Assembly (NCBI GenBank): GCA_022747635.1
Contig: JAKTNV010000014.1
Coordinates: 11,600,610-11,664,609, forward strand
DNA from: Hetaerina americana
Lineage: Eukaryota; Arthropoda; Insecta; Odonata; Calopterygidae
Direction of reading: 5' to 3'
Length of the DNA: 64,000 bases
The translations under genes were made by a program, and so were the position numbers. The notes beneath the pieces are model-generated. The model saw only the letters and a program-made list of their open reading frames with translations, did no database searches and had not been told where the DNA came from. Of this stretch, positions 36,651 to 49,071 are shown in pieces (positions within the stretch are counted from its first letter, which is position 1; the number at the start of each line of letters is the position of its first letter).

Positions 36651-37677
36651 AAACATGAGCTGACGACCAGCCACCCATGACCAACGTAGGCTTTGAACTC
36701 CAAAGGTGTGGTACTGCAAAGTATTTGCCTTCAGTATTCCAATGTGAAATACGAGGAAACTTCGTCTGAAAAGTATTTCGAGTTTGCTGTTACATATCTT
36801 ATAAATTTTGGAAAGCAAATATGCTTTGAAAGTGCTCTCTCCACATAATCGGGTCGTAATTCATTTTAGCCATTAAAATAGCACTGTTAACCCTTCACCA
36901 CACTACTTGGGGTTCCTGGTCCGTGGTCCTGTAACATGATGAACTTTGCAGTGATTGAGGAAAAAAACACCAGAATGATAGTTTCCATTTTCCCATTGTA
37001 TTTTCCCTAAACCCTTTAACTCCCCTCTTTCACACCCGTCCTTTTCTCTGTCATGTTGCTCATACTCGCGATGGTAACTTCTACCTTTGGCCTTGCCAAA
37101 AATTACATCAAAGCAGTGCCCAAATAAGTACCTGCATGAGTTATGTATTCCTTTTCCCCGTAAGTCTTTTACTTATTCAACGCATCATTCGTTTTTCCTC
37201 ATTTTTTCTCAAAAGCACTCAGTTATCGAGTAATAGTTGAGTTTGATAGGCGGGGGTGAATTCCAAGAGAAAAATGACATATAGAAAGATTTAAAAAATC
37301 CTGGTCGATTCTTGCGCTGATGATGCGGAGAGTTCCATATCATGATGCAGAGCTTTGTGCATCATTGCGTGTAAATATCATCCTCGTGTGCTACTAAACT
37401 GGGCGTATGTGTAATACACCGTGAGTTTTCGTATCCATCGGAATTCTTCGGCAGATGGTTGCAGATTTTAGTTTGATCTGTCCATTCTTTATGGCAGCCA
37501 TAACATTTCTTTCGACAGCTGACCTTAATTTTTACGGATTCTGGTGGCTATTATTTTTTTTTCGTTGGCCGCCGTTATTTTTTGGGCAGACGGCACAGAT
37601 TTTTGAAGCGGGCCTTTTTTTGGCAGTCATTCAAGTTTTTTGTAAAAGCCGTTTAAGGATACCTGTATCTAAATAAA

Positions 37678-37753
37678 ATCCTCTGTATTCCTTCTTCCTG
37701 TACCCTTATTATCAGTCGAGTCACGAGTGCAGATCACACACCAATGATACAGA
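37678..37753 (+). repeat. Dispersed repeat R3, copy 2
   Basis: It begins ATCCTCTGTATTCCTTCTTC and includes ACGAGTGCAGATCACACACC. It is followed directly by a short palindrome, GATACAGAGGTCTGTATC. Confidence 0.65.
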
Positions 37754-39924
37754 GGTCTGTATCGTGCAATACACGACTTATACAAGTTATACATAGCTTT
37801 GTATCATAATATACAGACCAGAGGCACAGGGCTATGTATTGTGTGAAATAATTGAAACCAATAATGCAGAAATGCTTTATCCAAACAAGGCCGTCTTTTT
37901 TCATTATGGTGAACTTTCTTTATGATCTCTATCCATGTTATTCAGGCAGTCCGATTTAAGTCCTAAGGCATTTGAAGGTCACACAATCGGAGTAGTGGAA
38001 GCAGTTCATTTCCGTTTGCCTTTCCATTCAGTTTCGTGATAAGATCTGGTGACCAGAATATCAAACCGATTGGGCTTTAGTAGGGGTTGTCCGAAGATAT
38101 TACCCGGGGTTTGATCCTGGGACCCGCCTGGCTACCACGCTGCCTTTTCTTAGTCATTGGCTTTTAAAGTTACACTACAAAATTCATCCTATAAACACCG
38201 TTTACTTTTCAATTTAATTTAGGGAATTTCCCGCTTTGCTTGCATTTGAACTCTTCTACGAGAGATCTTCATCATGCGTAAATGACAGTCATGGAATCAA
38301 TTCATGTTCATGAAGCTTGATTGCGTTTCCACAGAGCTGTCTTTCGAAATTGAAGTCTTTGTTTTCACGAGGAGGCGAATTCCCACAAAGTTCCCGGAAG
38401 GACTTTAACCTTAGGCTGAACACTGCGACCTGTTGCTGTACATTTCCAGGTGGATTCCGTTCGCGGACTTCATTTTTTCTTCATACACGTACCTTCCCAC
38501 AAGACTTTCTAATTGACCTTCAAGGGCAGAATTTCATTTTAATCGAATGTGGGTGGTCCCGGAATTCGGATCCCTTCAGAATAGTTCCTATTGGTGGCTA
38601 GTAGCAGCAGCATTTGGACACGAGGCTTCGGCGTTCCCGTTGGCACCCGACTGAATCCTGCTTGGCACATAACCACATAAGCATTACACCCATCAGTGGC
38701 ATGTATGAATTCAAAAGACGTGACAAATCCTAACTAATTGAACTTGGGGTGGGATTTTTCTCTGATGAATTTGTGTTTACTCATAAGATAATGCGAACTT
38801 GGGTAATGTGATGTGGAAAACACAAGAGAGCCAGGAAAATTCCATATTATCGTTTGTAAATTAGAGGAGGGTATACTCATAGAGATGTATTCTTCAATAT
38901 CCAATAGTATTGTCAAAAACTCCGCCCCTGATGTGGCGATCCCTGAAGCACTACAGTAATGAAATCCAGGAGTGGTTCAATGAAGCAGACAGTGTTTCGG
39001 AACATTATTTAGTTATTAACATTAGTCCACCGGTCAAAGTAGGTCTCTGACGGACCCATGCTTTCTGGCCTTTTGCTTTATTTCCTGGATTTTGACTGCT
39101 TTGAATAATACATTTTTGTTTTGTCTCTATCAGTGAGTAATGAGGTTTGCTTCCTTACTTCGTTACAGATACTTCACATTTCTGTTTTAAAATATTTCCG
39201 TCTATCTTCCAATTTACCCATCCCCCCTCATTCAGGATTATTTCAACTGTCTCCAGGATTTCCCATCTTTTCGCCATTTTTAACGCTCCTACATTGATTG
39301 CGTTGAACGTCATGTATGTTTTCTCATCTTAAATATCACAGTAAATGCATTTTACTTAATTATGATCGGAAATCGTTTATAATCTCGGAAATATGCTAAT
39401 TGAATCCTTTGTTCCCAAATCTGATCGTAATCGTAATCGTGATCTGATTTCTCCTCGTTTATCTCGACACTTTCCGCCTCTGTCTCCGTCTGTTTTGGTG
39501 TTTTTACGCTATCAGTTCATGTAGTCGGTTATTTTTAGTGTCTACTTTTTCCTTCCTATGGTTATTTCCTGTCGTACAGAGCTGATTAAGAACCATGTTC
39601 GTAGGTTAATCTTTTACCTCTCCTAATGATAGAATTCCTTCTCTCCCTTCGCCCACCCCCGCCTTCTACTGCGTTATCAAGTGCTCCCTCTGGGAAACAC
39701 TCGTAATCACTTCCTAACATGACTGTATTTCTTCTCTCCATCTCTCGCGTTATATTTTCTATCTTTCCTGACCTCAATTTAGTCCTAACATGCCCAAGTT
39801 GAAATTCTAGCCGTTGAAATCCTCTTCTGTGTCTCCCTTTCTGCTACTACCGTTAATTTTGTTGTGCAAGCATTTTGTTGGATGACCATTGCGTAACCCT
39901 TGTGTCTCTCGCTGCCAGGCACGA

Positions 39925-40190
39925 AACCCGTGGTTTACATCCCGTAGTTTCCAGAACTCATTATCTTATTTGTGTACATCATAATTCCGCAGGGGAAATA
40001 ATTTATGTGTTTTCCTGTTGCCTTCCTCAGGAGTGTTTTTGACTTGATGCAATTCATCACTTTAAATGGGTCCCCTTTTTCTGTCCAATACCTATGCAAC
40101 TTTCTCACCGAGGAACATGCGCTCTGTTTGATTACCTTTTGTTAGGCTCCCACCTCTCAGGTCTATCTGGCATGTAAGGTCTTGCCAGGA
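39925..40190 (+). repeat. Dispersed repeat R1, copy 2
   Basis: It shares with 1945-2270 the blocks CATCATAATTCCGCAGGGG, AAATAAtttATG, TGCCTTCCTCAGGAGTGTTT and GCAACTTTCTCACCGAGGAAC. The match is partial and gapped. Confidence 0.5.
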
Positions 40191-42767
40191 GCAATTACTA
40201 AACAATTCCCAGCTCTAGGGGTCATCAGAAAACGCAAGCATTTCCACCACGTCGAATATTTGTAGTCCATTGAAAGGGGTCCTGTTAGGTGCAGTCATAA
40301 CTTTCAGTTTATTGTAGCATTACCAAGAGAAACGAAAGTCTCGAGACGGCAGCGAAATAAAGTACTTTGACGATAGGCCAAAGGAACGGAAAGGAAACCA
40401 TTGTGGATGTGCCGTGCTTGCCTTCTGAATATTTCTGCACCGTTCCACTGGCCGTTTAATACTAATGAAGCATGTGTTGTGTGATCACCTCATGGTCTAA
40501 GGCAGGGGATGCAAGTATGATTGGAAAGGGACGTTGATTGGGAAAGGGAAGGAATAGATAAAGCCAAATATATAAACTCTTCAAGGATTAGCGACCATAG
40601 AATAGTGAACGATAAATTGTACCAAAGTGCGGTCAGATTTAGGGAGCTTAAAATAAAAAATACTTGCTTAAAAAGGGTAATTATAATGGACTTAAAATGC
40701 GTGTAACAGAGGGTCTTTGTCAATTTTAAGAATATGAAGAAAAGCCGGAACACTGAGAGAACATGGAATCGTATCCTCATCATAACGTGCTGAGGAGTCA
40801 ACAAGTTCATTTCAAGTAAATTTAAAACTAATATAACACGGAACCTAGGCGGTACAACAACGCGGAAGTTTTGAAATGATTAAGGCGTCAAAAACGTATT
40901 TCACGCCAAAATGAAAAATTCATGGAACGTATCTAGGGAAGAGCGGGATCAAATTATTCACTCTTTTAAAATGTCCTAGTCGAATGCGAAGAAAGTTTTG
41001 AAAAGCGTTATGAGAATTTAAAAGTAATAAAATTAGCTGAAAATTTAAAAGAAAATCCAAAAGTATTTCGTTTCAGTATCAGATTCAGGGAGTGAAGACA
41101 ACAGTTAACTCACTCAGAAACGATAAAAGCGAAAGAACTACTTACAGTTCAGAAAATGTCAACTATTTACATTCCTTCGCTCTAAGCACTTTCACCAGAC
41201 TCTCAGCAAATGACTCCGATTCTTCAGCAGTTCGTCTTGGACGTGTGGAGAAGTAATTCGCCCTTAGATACTATAGTGCGCGTAACTGTAGGTGAAATGA
41301 CCTCCGCCATTTGAAATCTTTTGCATATTTATCGGGAACTTGGCAATTAAGGAAAACGTTGATGTTAAATGCCTGGTGTTGAATCACCCCCTGCTAAACA
41401 CCTTGTCGGTGCTTTGCAGGACACCGTGTAGAAGGATTGAGAAGAGTCAGAAGAAATAAGGGAAAGTGGTCATATTTAGCATATTGAGCTACTGACGTTT
41501 ATCTCAATCGGTATTGAAATGGGTGCCTTCCATTCGAGAATCGGCGACTGACGATTGCGTTGCATTGTGTCCAAGAATTGTGTGTGTGTAATTGGAAAGA
41601 CTATTCAGTCTATTCCACAGATAATTTATTGGTGATACGGGTTTTACGGTAGCGTCTAATGATGCCGTAAGACGGAAAAACGCGTCCCACCAATAAATTT
41701 TCTGTGAATTAGAGCGATTGTTCTTTCTCAATGGATGTTCCACACTTCCACGAAGTGAGGCCTTAAGTAGTAAAGTTTATTGAGTGTAGAAGTTTTCTTT
41801 ATCCGCCATGCTTGGTTCGTCTTCTGCATTAGGTTCAAAGGGAATCACTTTTGACTCACAGAATTCGATGTAGCGAACTTCCATTAGCAGCCACGAATTT
41901 CACTGGGGCTAATTCCAACATGTTGCCAAATTTTTTCTTATAACCGGAGATGTTGATGTAAACATTGTCTCTTGATATTAATAACTTGGAAAACTTTGAT
42001 GTTAAAGTGTAAGAGGGTTATATCTCCGATGATAACTAAAGGGACTAGGGCGGGTTGCAAAAATTGAACTGCCCCGGCCTCTATTGTTATAGCATCACAT
42101 GCTTTAGTTTACATTCTGTGGAACCATGTTTCGCATGCTGGATGATTCTTGAATAGCCCTTCGAGTATGCTTACCCCTCTTTGATGTTTTTCAAATTCGT
42201 TTAGAGTCATCTTCAGTGAGCGAGTCTTAGGGCACTAAACTGTTGGAAAGCAGAGAATTCGCTTGTAGTTGACTTCGGGTCCGTAATCGGTAAGCACCCA
42301 ATGGGGGAAGTTCCCAGGAGGGCATTCCCCCTTGCCCCTCCGAAATACCAGCAGCACTTTTTTTTCCGGGAGACAGAAGAGTGAAATAAAATAATCCGTG
42401 GGCGCCGAATTTATTTCTCACTCCAACAGTGATTTTTCAAGGTGCAGAGCCTTCATGTAGGGTGTGAACTTAATTAGGTCTACACACAAAGCGAACGGTA
42501 ACTACGGCCGTATAAATATTATGGGAAGAGTTCACCCCAGCCGTACTCTTATAAATGGGCAAAGGATGGGTGGGGGATATTGGAGAAAATAGAAACAGTA
42601 AATCGATAAAAATTATAAAATTAAATAATTAACTGAAAATAAGACTAACAATAAATATAGTAAAAAACTGAAAATAATTGAACTGTTTAAATACCGCAAA
42701 CGGTTAGAACAATGAAATGGAGGGGGGGGGGAAATATTAATTTTTGAATGCTAAAAAAGTGAAAATT

Positions 42768-44090
42768 AATCACGCACTCTCTAGCTTGGATGTACTATGC
42801 AGCAGTGATCCTTGCTAGTCGCATACACTCTCACTCTATCAGGGCTTACGAGAGGTTTCCCTCTGCGTCAGGGGCCCACCAATCACACGTATTGAAATAA
42901 AATTAAGAAATATAATAAACGAAAAATGATCACGCGCTCTCTAGCTCGGATGTACTATATAGCATTGATCCTTGCTAGTCACAGGCACTCACCTTCAATC
43001 AGGGCTTGGGAGAGGTTCCCTCTGCGCCAGTGGCCCGTCAGTCACACGTATAATAATAAAGGCAAAATAATCACGCACTCTCTAGCTTGGATGTACTATG
43101 CAGCAGTGATCCTTGCTAGTCGCATACACTCCCACTCTATCAGGGCTTACGAGAGGTTTCCCTCTGCGTCAGGGGCCCACCAATCACACGTATTGAAATA
43201 AAATTAAGAAATATAATAAACGAAAAATGATCACGCGCTCTCTAGCTCGGATGTACTATATAGCATTGATCCTTGCTAGTCACAAGCACTCACCTTCAAT
43301 CAGGGCTTAGGAGAGGTTCCCTCTGCGCCAGTGGCCCGTCAGTCACACGTATAATAATAAAGGCAAAATAATCACGCACTCTCTAGCTTGGATGTACTAT
43401 GCAGCAGTGATCCTTGCTAGTCGCATACACTCCCACTCTATCAGGGCTTACGAGAGGTTTCCCTCTGCGTCAGGGGCCCACCAATCACACGTAGTGAAAT
43501 AAAATTAGGAAGTATGATAAACGAAAAATGATCACGCACTCTCTAGCTCGGATTTACCATATAGCATTGATCCTTGCTAGTCACAAGCACTCACCTTCAA
43601 TCAGGGCTTAGGAGAGGTTCCCTCTGCGCCAGTGGCCCGTCAGTCACACGTATAATAATAAAGGCAAAATAATCACGCACTCTCTAGCTTGGATGTACTA
43701 TGCAGCAGTGATCCTTGCTAGTCGCATGCACTCACACTCTATCAGGGCTTACGAGAGGTTTCCCTCTGCGTCAGGGGCCCACCAATCACACGTAGTGAAA
43801 TAAAATTAGGAAGTATGATAAACGAAAAATGATCACGCACTCTCTAGCTCGGATTTACCATATAGCATTGATCCTTGCTAGTCACAAGCACTCACCTTCA
43901 ATCAGGGCTTAGGAGAGGTTCCCTCTGCGCCAGTGGCCCGTCAGTCACACGTATAATAATAAAGGCAAAATAATCACGCACTCTCTAGCATGGATGTACT
44001 AAGCAGCATTGATCCTTGCTAGTCGCATGCACTCACACTCTATCAGGGCTTACGAGAGGTTTCCCTCTGCGGCAGTGGCCCGCCAATCAC
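42768..44090 (+). repeat. Higher-order tandem array, 301-bp unit, about 4.4 copies
   Basis: Two related monomers alternate: A (160 bp, starting TCACGCACTCTCTAGCTTGG at 42770, 43071, 43372, 43673 and 43974) and B (141 bp, starting TCACGCGCTCTCTAGCTCGG at 42930, 43231, 43532 and 43833). Every A-to-A and B-to-B step is exactly 301 bp. A and B share GATCCTTGCTAGTC, ATCAGGGCTT and GAGAGGTT(T)CCCTCTGCG. The last A is truncated. B copies 3 and 4 share changes (GGATTTACCATATAG) absent from copies 1 and 2, so neighbouring units were homogenised or duplicated in blocks. It encodes no credible protein. Confidence 0.95.
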
Positions 44091-44131
44091 TCACTTGCTT
44101 GGGTATGCGAAGACGCCTTAACCCTAGCAAA

Positions 44132-44149
44132 ACTCACTCACTCACTCAC
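44132..44149 (+). repeat. (ACTC)n microsatellite
   Basis: Four and a half copies of a 4-bp unit lie at the boundary between the 301-bp array and the Penelope-like 3' end. Confidence 0.8.
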
Positions 44150-44493
44150 AGGTCTACCGTGGAATTTCTTCCGACGTTAGTACTGTGACTCGCACTTGGT
44201 GGAAGGGTAAAGGGAGTGCCCCGAAGCTGACACAAGTGTTTCGACTGCCAAGCAGTCCTCTTCAGAGAAGGAATGATTTCGTCTAATGTGTGGTGACTTA
44301 TATATGCTGTGTGTAGTGTAACGGTCAAAAAGGGGGGCGGGGCGGAGTGGGGGGGGAGAGTTGAGATGAAAAGTCGGTTGGGATGGTGAGGGGGGTGTGG
44401 GGAATGGTTATGTCAGGGATATGAGTTGTTTTGGCGACCAGGGAAGGGTGGGTGGGAGGGGGCGATAAGCCGTGTGCGGGTGACAAAGGAGGC

Positions 44494-44703
44494 CTAGTCA
44501 TTAGTGGTGATTTTTCGAGTTGAAAGGTTTTGGTGTTTTGTTAAGGAGATTAAGGATGATGAGATAGGGCCCTGGTCATGGTTCATGAGTTTCTTTCTTG
44601 AGCAGTGGATGTGGATGCTTTCGTGATAGTCTAATAAGTGGTTCGGTGCTGTGCCAATGAGTTTTAAATTTTTCAAATCAATTTTGTGTGAGTGTTGGTG
44701 CAT
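44494..44703 (-). pseudogene. GIY-YIG endonuclease C-terminus (Penelope-like)
   Basis: The 69-codon frame reads HSHKIDLKNLKLIGTAPN, then LLDYHESIHIHCSRKKLMNH and DQGPISSSLISL. This matches the end of the GIY-YIG domain in Penelope-type elements: an H-x-ID pattern, a conserved glutamate in HESIHI at the position of the metal-binding Glu, and the LMN..GP..SSLI tail. The upstream GIY and YIG motifs are missing, either deleted or past a frame change near 44700. It is inactive. Confidence 0.55.
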
Positions 44704-46034
44704 ATGTTGAGCCTTTTCTTTTTATTGCAAGCCACCTTGGCCTGATTAAGCTTACTAAAGAGATCTTTTACTCTTCGCTCATCTGATACAAATTTGCTGT
44801 ACTTGAGTCCCGACGTAGGTACTACAGTGATAATTCGAGCATAAAAAGCTAGAATCTCAGCCATGGAAACGTTTTGACCCCATTTGTTGTATGGTACATG
44901 ATACATGCATCCAAAACCAAAGAGACATTCAAAACCATGGTATCGTAATTTCGAACAATATGGATGGCAGACAACAACAGGTGGAGTTCGGTGAGCATAA
45001 TACAGGATAATAACTGTACATACCTGTAGGTGTCGAAGTTTTGATTTTTCTGTTAATTTTTGGATATCACACTCTTCTTGAATCCATTATAATCTTTGTT
45101 GACTCCGGCGCAACTTTATGGAATTTGCATAGCATATTGAAATGAAATTAAATTATTGGCTTTTTGATTCCACAGATTATTTATTTATTTAAAAATACCG
45201 TGCAAAAAGTGTGTGGATTTACATAGTCAATAATTTAATTTCAATTCATTATAATCAGCAAACACAATCCAGCGAACGTTTTAATTTGGATAATTGGTGC
45301 TGAAGAATAAATAGATTATATGATTAGATTAGTGTTCTAGTTCCCTCTCCTGAAAGACCCCAATTGTACGAACAGTAGGAGGTGTCATCAGTTTCAATTC
45401 TGCAATTGTAGCGAATCTGAATTTTCTTCATAAAATGTTCTTTAAAGGAAGGGAAGACGACCAAATGGTTCTCTATCATTATTTTCTCTCTACTCTACCG
45501 TATGTCTGGTGTCTATTACTGCGGCGTATCGAAAATATTGCAGTTAACGCGATTTATCTGTTTTTTATTGATTTCATCTTCGCCACTTTTTTCTTGATTA
45601 TTTTATTAGGCTTTTATTATTTCAATATTTTCTATTTGTTTGAGTCATTGTTTTTTAGAATTTAAGGTCTGTAGTCTTGGATATGGAAGGCCGACCTAAT
45701 GTGTTTCTCGGGTTTGAATATTATTTATGCAAAAGCTGGAAAAATATTTTATTTTTTCGAGGATTAAAGTGAATTTTATTTTAGCATTACATTGGAAAAG
45801 CTAATTAAGCTACGTACGTGGAGATTTTTACTCAGTAACTTCGAACACTGCAAAACTCAATTCATTTAGTATGCGTACGTAGGTTTATTCCAGGTTGTAA
45901 TCAGCAGAACCTATAAATATTCTTTATCTATTAATAGGAAAGGCTGAACACATTTTTCTTTCCGGAATTTTTGCAGAACTGAAAAGTAAAAGTGAGATAT
46001 TAAGGCAAAATCAGGCAGAGATTATGAACCACAC

Positions 46035-46100
46035 CACACGGTGGTTGATACGAGGTGAACTCCAGCCTCACCTGTTAAACCAACCTTCAGGTTGATAGCT
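46035..46100 (+). repeat. SINE family S1, 3' tail
   Basis: It contains GGTGAACTCCAGCCTCACCT and CCTTCAGGTTGATAGCTGTG in the same order as the ends of the S1 copies at 15540 and 59278. The head and body are absent. Confidence 0.5.
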
Positions 46101-46959
46101 GTGTTTTTTACTGCCGAATATCCCATCACTGCCCTTCGAAATTAGCGCTGCGAAACTCAATGTAACGAAGATGTTGGCGGAATCAAGATTGATTTTGTCC
46201 GGGTCGTAAAATTCAATATCGCTTACTGCGCTAAGGGGTAAAATCGTGATCGAAATATTTAGGGATAAGGCAAAAAAAAGTCCCTGATGTCGCCCCTGAT
46301 CTTGAAAAGTCATTGTTAGCGAGAGAAATAAATTTGACTTTAAATGATGCTTTTTTACATCCTGCCACTCGTGAAGAGAAGTGAAAGTGTCGTTGGGGAA
46401 TGTGGTTTGGAGCGTGGGAGGGAATGGAAAATGGCTCCCGATAAGCCTCTCCTACCTACTGTATTGTCGTTTCGGCAGATATCACTTTCGTAAATTACTT
46501 TAAAAAATTTTGACCGGTCATTAGTTGCCGCTTTAACCTCATTCATCGCCCATGTATTTCATTTCCATTTCCATTGGCGCCTGTATGTTGGGCGTATTTA
46601 TATTCAGATAATTAATGAATCAACGTGTTATTCATGAACAGTCGCCGGAATGTAATTTGACGCAATGTGGAAAAAGTCATGTGGGAATATTACTTGGACT
46701 CGAACTTACTGAGCGTGTTAAATGTAGTATGTACCATAATAGAACGTTCACTGCTGACCAATTTCCGCTATCCCCCCGTTTAAAGCGAAACTGCTCAATA
46801 AGGAAAAGTAACGGAAAAAGTTTTGAATATGCATAGCGCTTCCATGGGAAGGTTTGTGATTAATGCCAGGCCATTGAAATATAGATGGATGGAAGGCATA
46901 TGACCAACCATTTGATATCTCTTCTTAATATTTAATTTTTATAAATGAAGGGACTTTGA

Positions 46960-47115
46960 AATAAAATAAATTGAGCTCTACGGCCTCGTAAATTAATGAA
47001 ATAAAAAGGAAACTCCTATATCCGTATTAAGTAAAAATAAAATCAAATAAAAATAATATAATATAATTAAGTAAAAATAAATTAAAAATAAAATAAGATA
47101 AAACTCATCACGGCT
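46960..47115. repeat. A/T-only low-complexity tract
   Basis: It consists of repeated AAATAAAATAA and AAGTAAAAATAA strings over about 150 bp. No other content. Confidence 0.7.
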
Positions 47116-49071
47116 ACAGGATTTTTCTTTTTATTTTATTTAAGGGATTTAACTCTAAATAATGTGTAAAAGGCGATTATGTACTATTTTTGCTCTATTT
47201 CACTTTTAATAATTACTTTTAATGCACTTACGCGACTATAAAATTCGTTTTTCATCTAATGAAGTTTGTAACCTAACTTCGCCCATCAAATCCAGCCTTC
47301 TGCTTGATTGCTGTGGTCGATTGATTGAATGCACTAACGAAGTCAAGTAATTGTATTTTTCAGCAGGACATCATGTTCCGATTTATTTTTTTTGCTACAA
47401 GAGTAAATCCCTGTAAATGTTACTTGTTACAACTATATACTGGTGATATCAAAATGCATATGTGTGTTCTTTTCATTAGAATTTTATGAATAAAAGAGTT
47501 AATACCTTAGCGCGTCTCATTGTTATTCCCTTACGTCACGGTAGCGCATTTTGTAGATCAATTGCTCAACTCTCATTTTTCATGGTAATGGCCTTTCAAT
47601 TAAGTGGAAGAAGACAGAGCCTGTCTGGATAATTTGGGGAAGTTATGATACTCAAGGCTTATAAGATATTGTTAATTTGCCTCCATGAGGATAACATTGG
47701 CGCGTCACCTTTATCTGCACCCACTTGTATGTAATTATCTGGCAGTGGGAGGATATTTACAACCCTGAATTGGGGTTTACTTAAGGAATTCTCAATGCTA
47801 GACCCGTCAAAGCTACAAGTGTGACCTTTTTTGCAATGGCGTTCATTTTTAGTGAGTTGCTATTTGTTATCCGACCGCACCAGATCCTTATTGTTACTAT
47901 AATTTCTCATTTACTATTGTATGCATCGTATGAAGAAGTCATTTGGTCAGTGTTATAAAAAACCGGCGTGATTAATATTCTTCTTGAAAGGAAGAAGCCG
48001 TGATATTTAAATACTGATTGTGAGATCGACGTTGTTTTTATTTTTTTTTCAAACAACTCTCACAGGCTGCAGACCTTAATCAGTAATGCATGTTGAGCGA
48101 TCCTTTTTATTTGGTCCATAATTGTTGCTTTGGTCGTATTTTTTTAATTTTTAACGTAACTAATCGTTAATCGGAAAACTGCAACCTATAAGCAACGGTA
48201 TTGGCGGTAGATATAACGGAAAGGAACGTGACCAATGTGACAACATTAATCGGAGCGCAACCTTATTATTGGTGAATGCTCGGGAGTTTGTTTGAACTTG
48301 CTTCCGCATAATACGTACAGGTCGGGGAATTTTCCTGTGAAATTGTGACAGCACGAAATGGGTGATTTTGATATTGTCTTGTTCAATAATATGTACACGC
48401 GCTTCGCACCGACACCCATCCACCCCTCCTCTGAAGATATCTCCTATCCGCACTCTCCTTTCAGAAAACGGGAGGGGGGCGAAGATATTCGCAGCACTAA
48501 GCACACCTCATAGTGCCTTTACATCTGTTTTATCAGGAGCGGAATTGATGTATAAAAAATGCAAGGAAAATTGCCACTTGAGCAGAAATCACAGGCTGAC
48601 GATATCATTTTCTTTTTCCCTTATGGGCTGGTACGTTCTCTGAACGCTTTAAAGCTTTAAAGCTAACTTGTGATGCTGGCTTTATCAATTTACGTTTTGT
48701 TTATCTACTGTCTTTAGTCTGTAATCTTATCTAGCTTCGGCTGATAATTATATTTATGTGTAGGTGAGGAGGCGATAACTAAATCAACGAGTGTCAATAT
48801 GGACCATACTTCCCATAAACAATTGTATAGGATTGCTCGGTTAAGCAAATTGGACTGACTCATCGTGCCGACATCGCTTTGTTCTTACGTACTTTGTTTT
48901 TCATGTGGTCACTCGTTATAATTGAGTATGTCACAGATTTTTGCATTCATGATCATTAAATCGGGATGGGGATGAATTTATTTTGCGAAAATATTACCCG
49001 ACGGAAACACCGCACCCTTTTGATATGTCATCTCCCAGACTGACCGCCCTAAACCATCGACACGCATTGTA

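Larger units (their letters stand above)
35340..42767. other. Presumed phosphatase intron or intergenic DNA
   Basis: Apart from a repeated 76-bp block (36574-36650 and 37678-37753) and repeat R1 copy 2 (39925-40190), I recognise nothing in these 7.4 kb. Open frames are short and lack family resemblance. Confidence 0.5.
44095..44910 (-). mobile_element. Penelope-like element, 3' portion
   Basis: The minus strand carries the end of a GIY-YIG domain (see 44494-44703), then a very C-rich stretch (44330-44480), then a 3' region with CTGAAGAGGACTGCTTGGC followed by AGTCGAAACACTTGTG, a layout I associate with the 3' ends of Penelope-like elements. The 3' end abuts both an (ACTC)n run at 44132-44149 and the last unit of the 301-bp array. 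An open frame at 44673-44906 precedes the GIY-YIG end on the same strand, but its protein is not one I can identify. The reverse transcriptase is absent. Confidence 0.5.
44910..49071. other. Unannotated stretch
   Basis: It holds a SINE tail (46035-46100) and an AT-only simple stretch (46960-47115). No exon or other element was recognised. Confidence 0.5.

Noticed and set aside
38060..38150. Possible tRNA-SINE fragment around GGGGTTTGATCCTGGGACCC
   Set aside because: A box B-like string is present, but no box A at suitable distance on either strand and no partner copy.
42926..43201. 91-codon open frame through the tandem array
   Set aside because: It simply reads across monomers B and A. The 301-bp period is not a multiple of three, so no protein repeat can be maintained.
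42768..44090. CRISPR-like regular spacing
   Set aside because: The repeats are 141-160 bp, adjacent and similar along their full length, with no unique spacers, in a eukaryotic setting. This is a satellite-type array.
45435..45665. 76-codon frame rich in Phe, Ile and Leu that looks like membrane helices
   Set aside because: It is AT-rich DNA translated in a T-heavy frame. It matches no phospholipid phosphatase helix pattern and has no catalytic motif.
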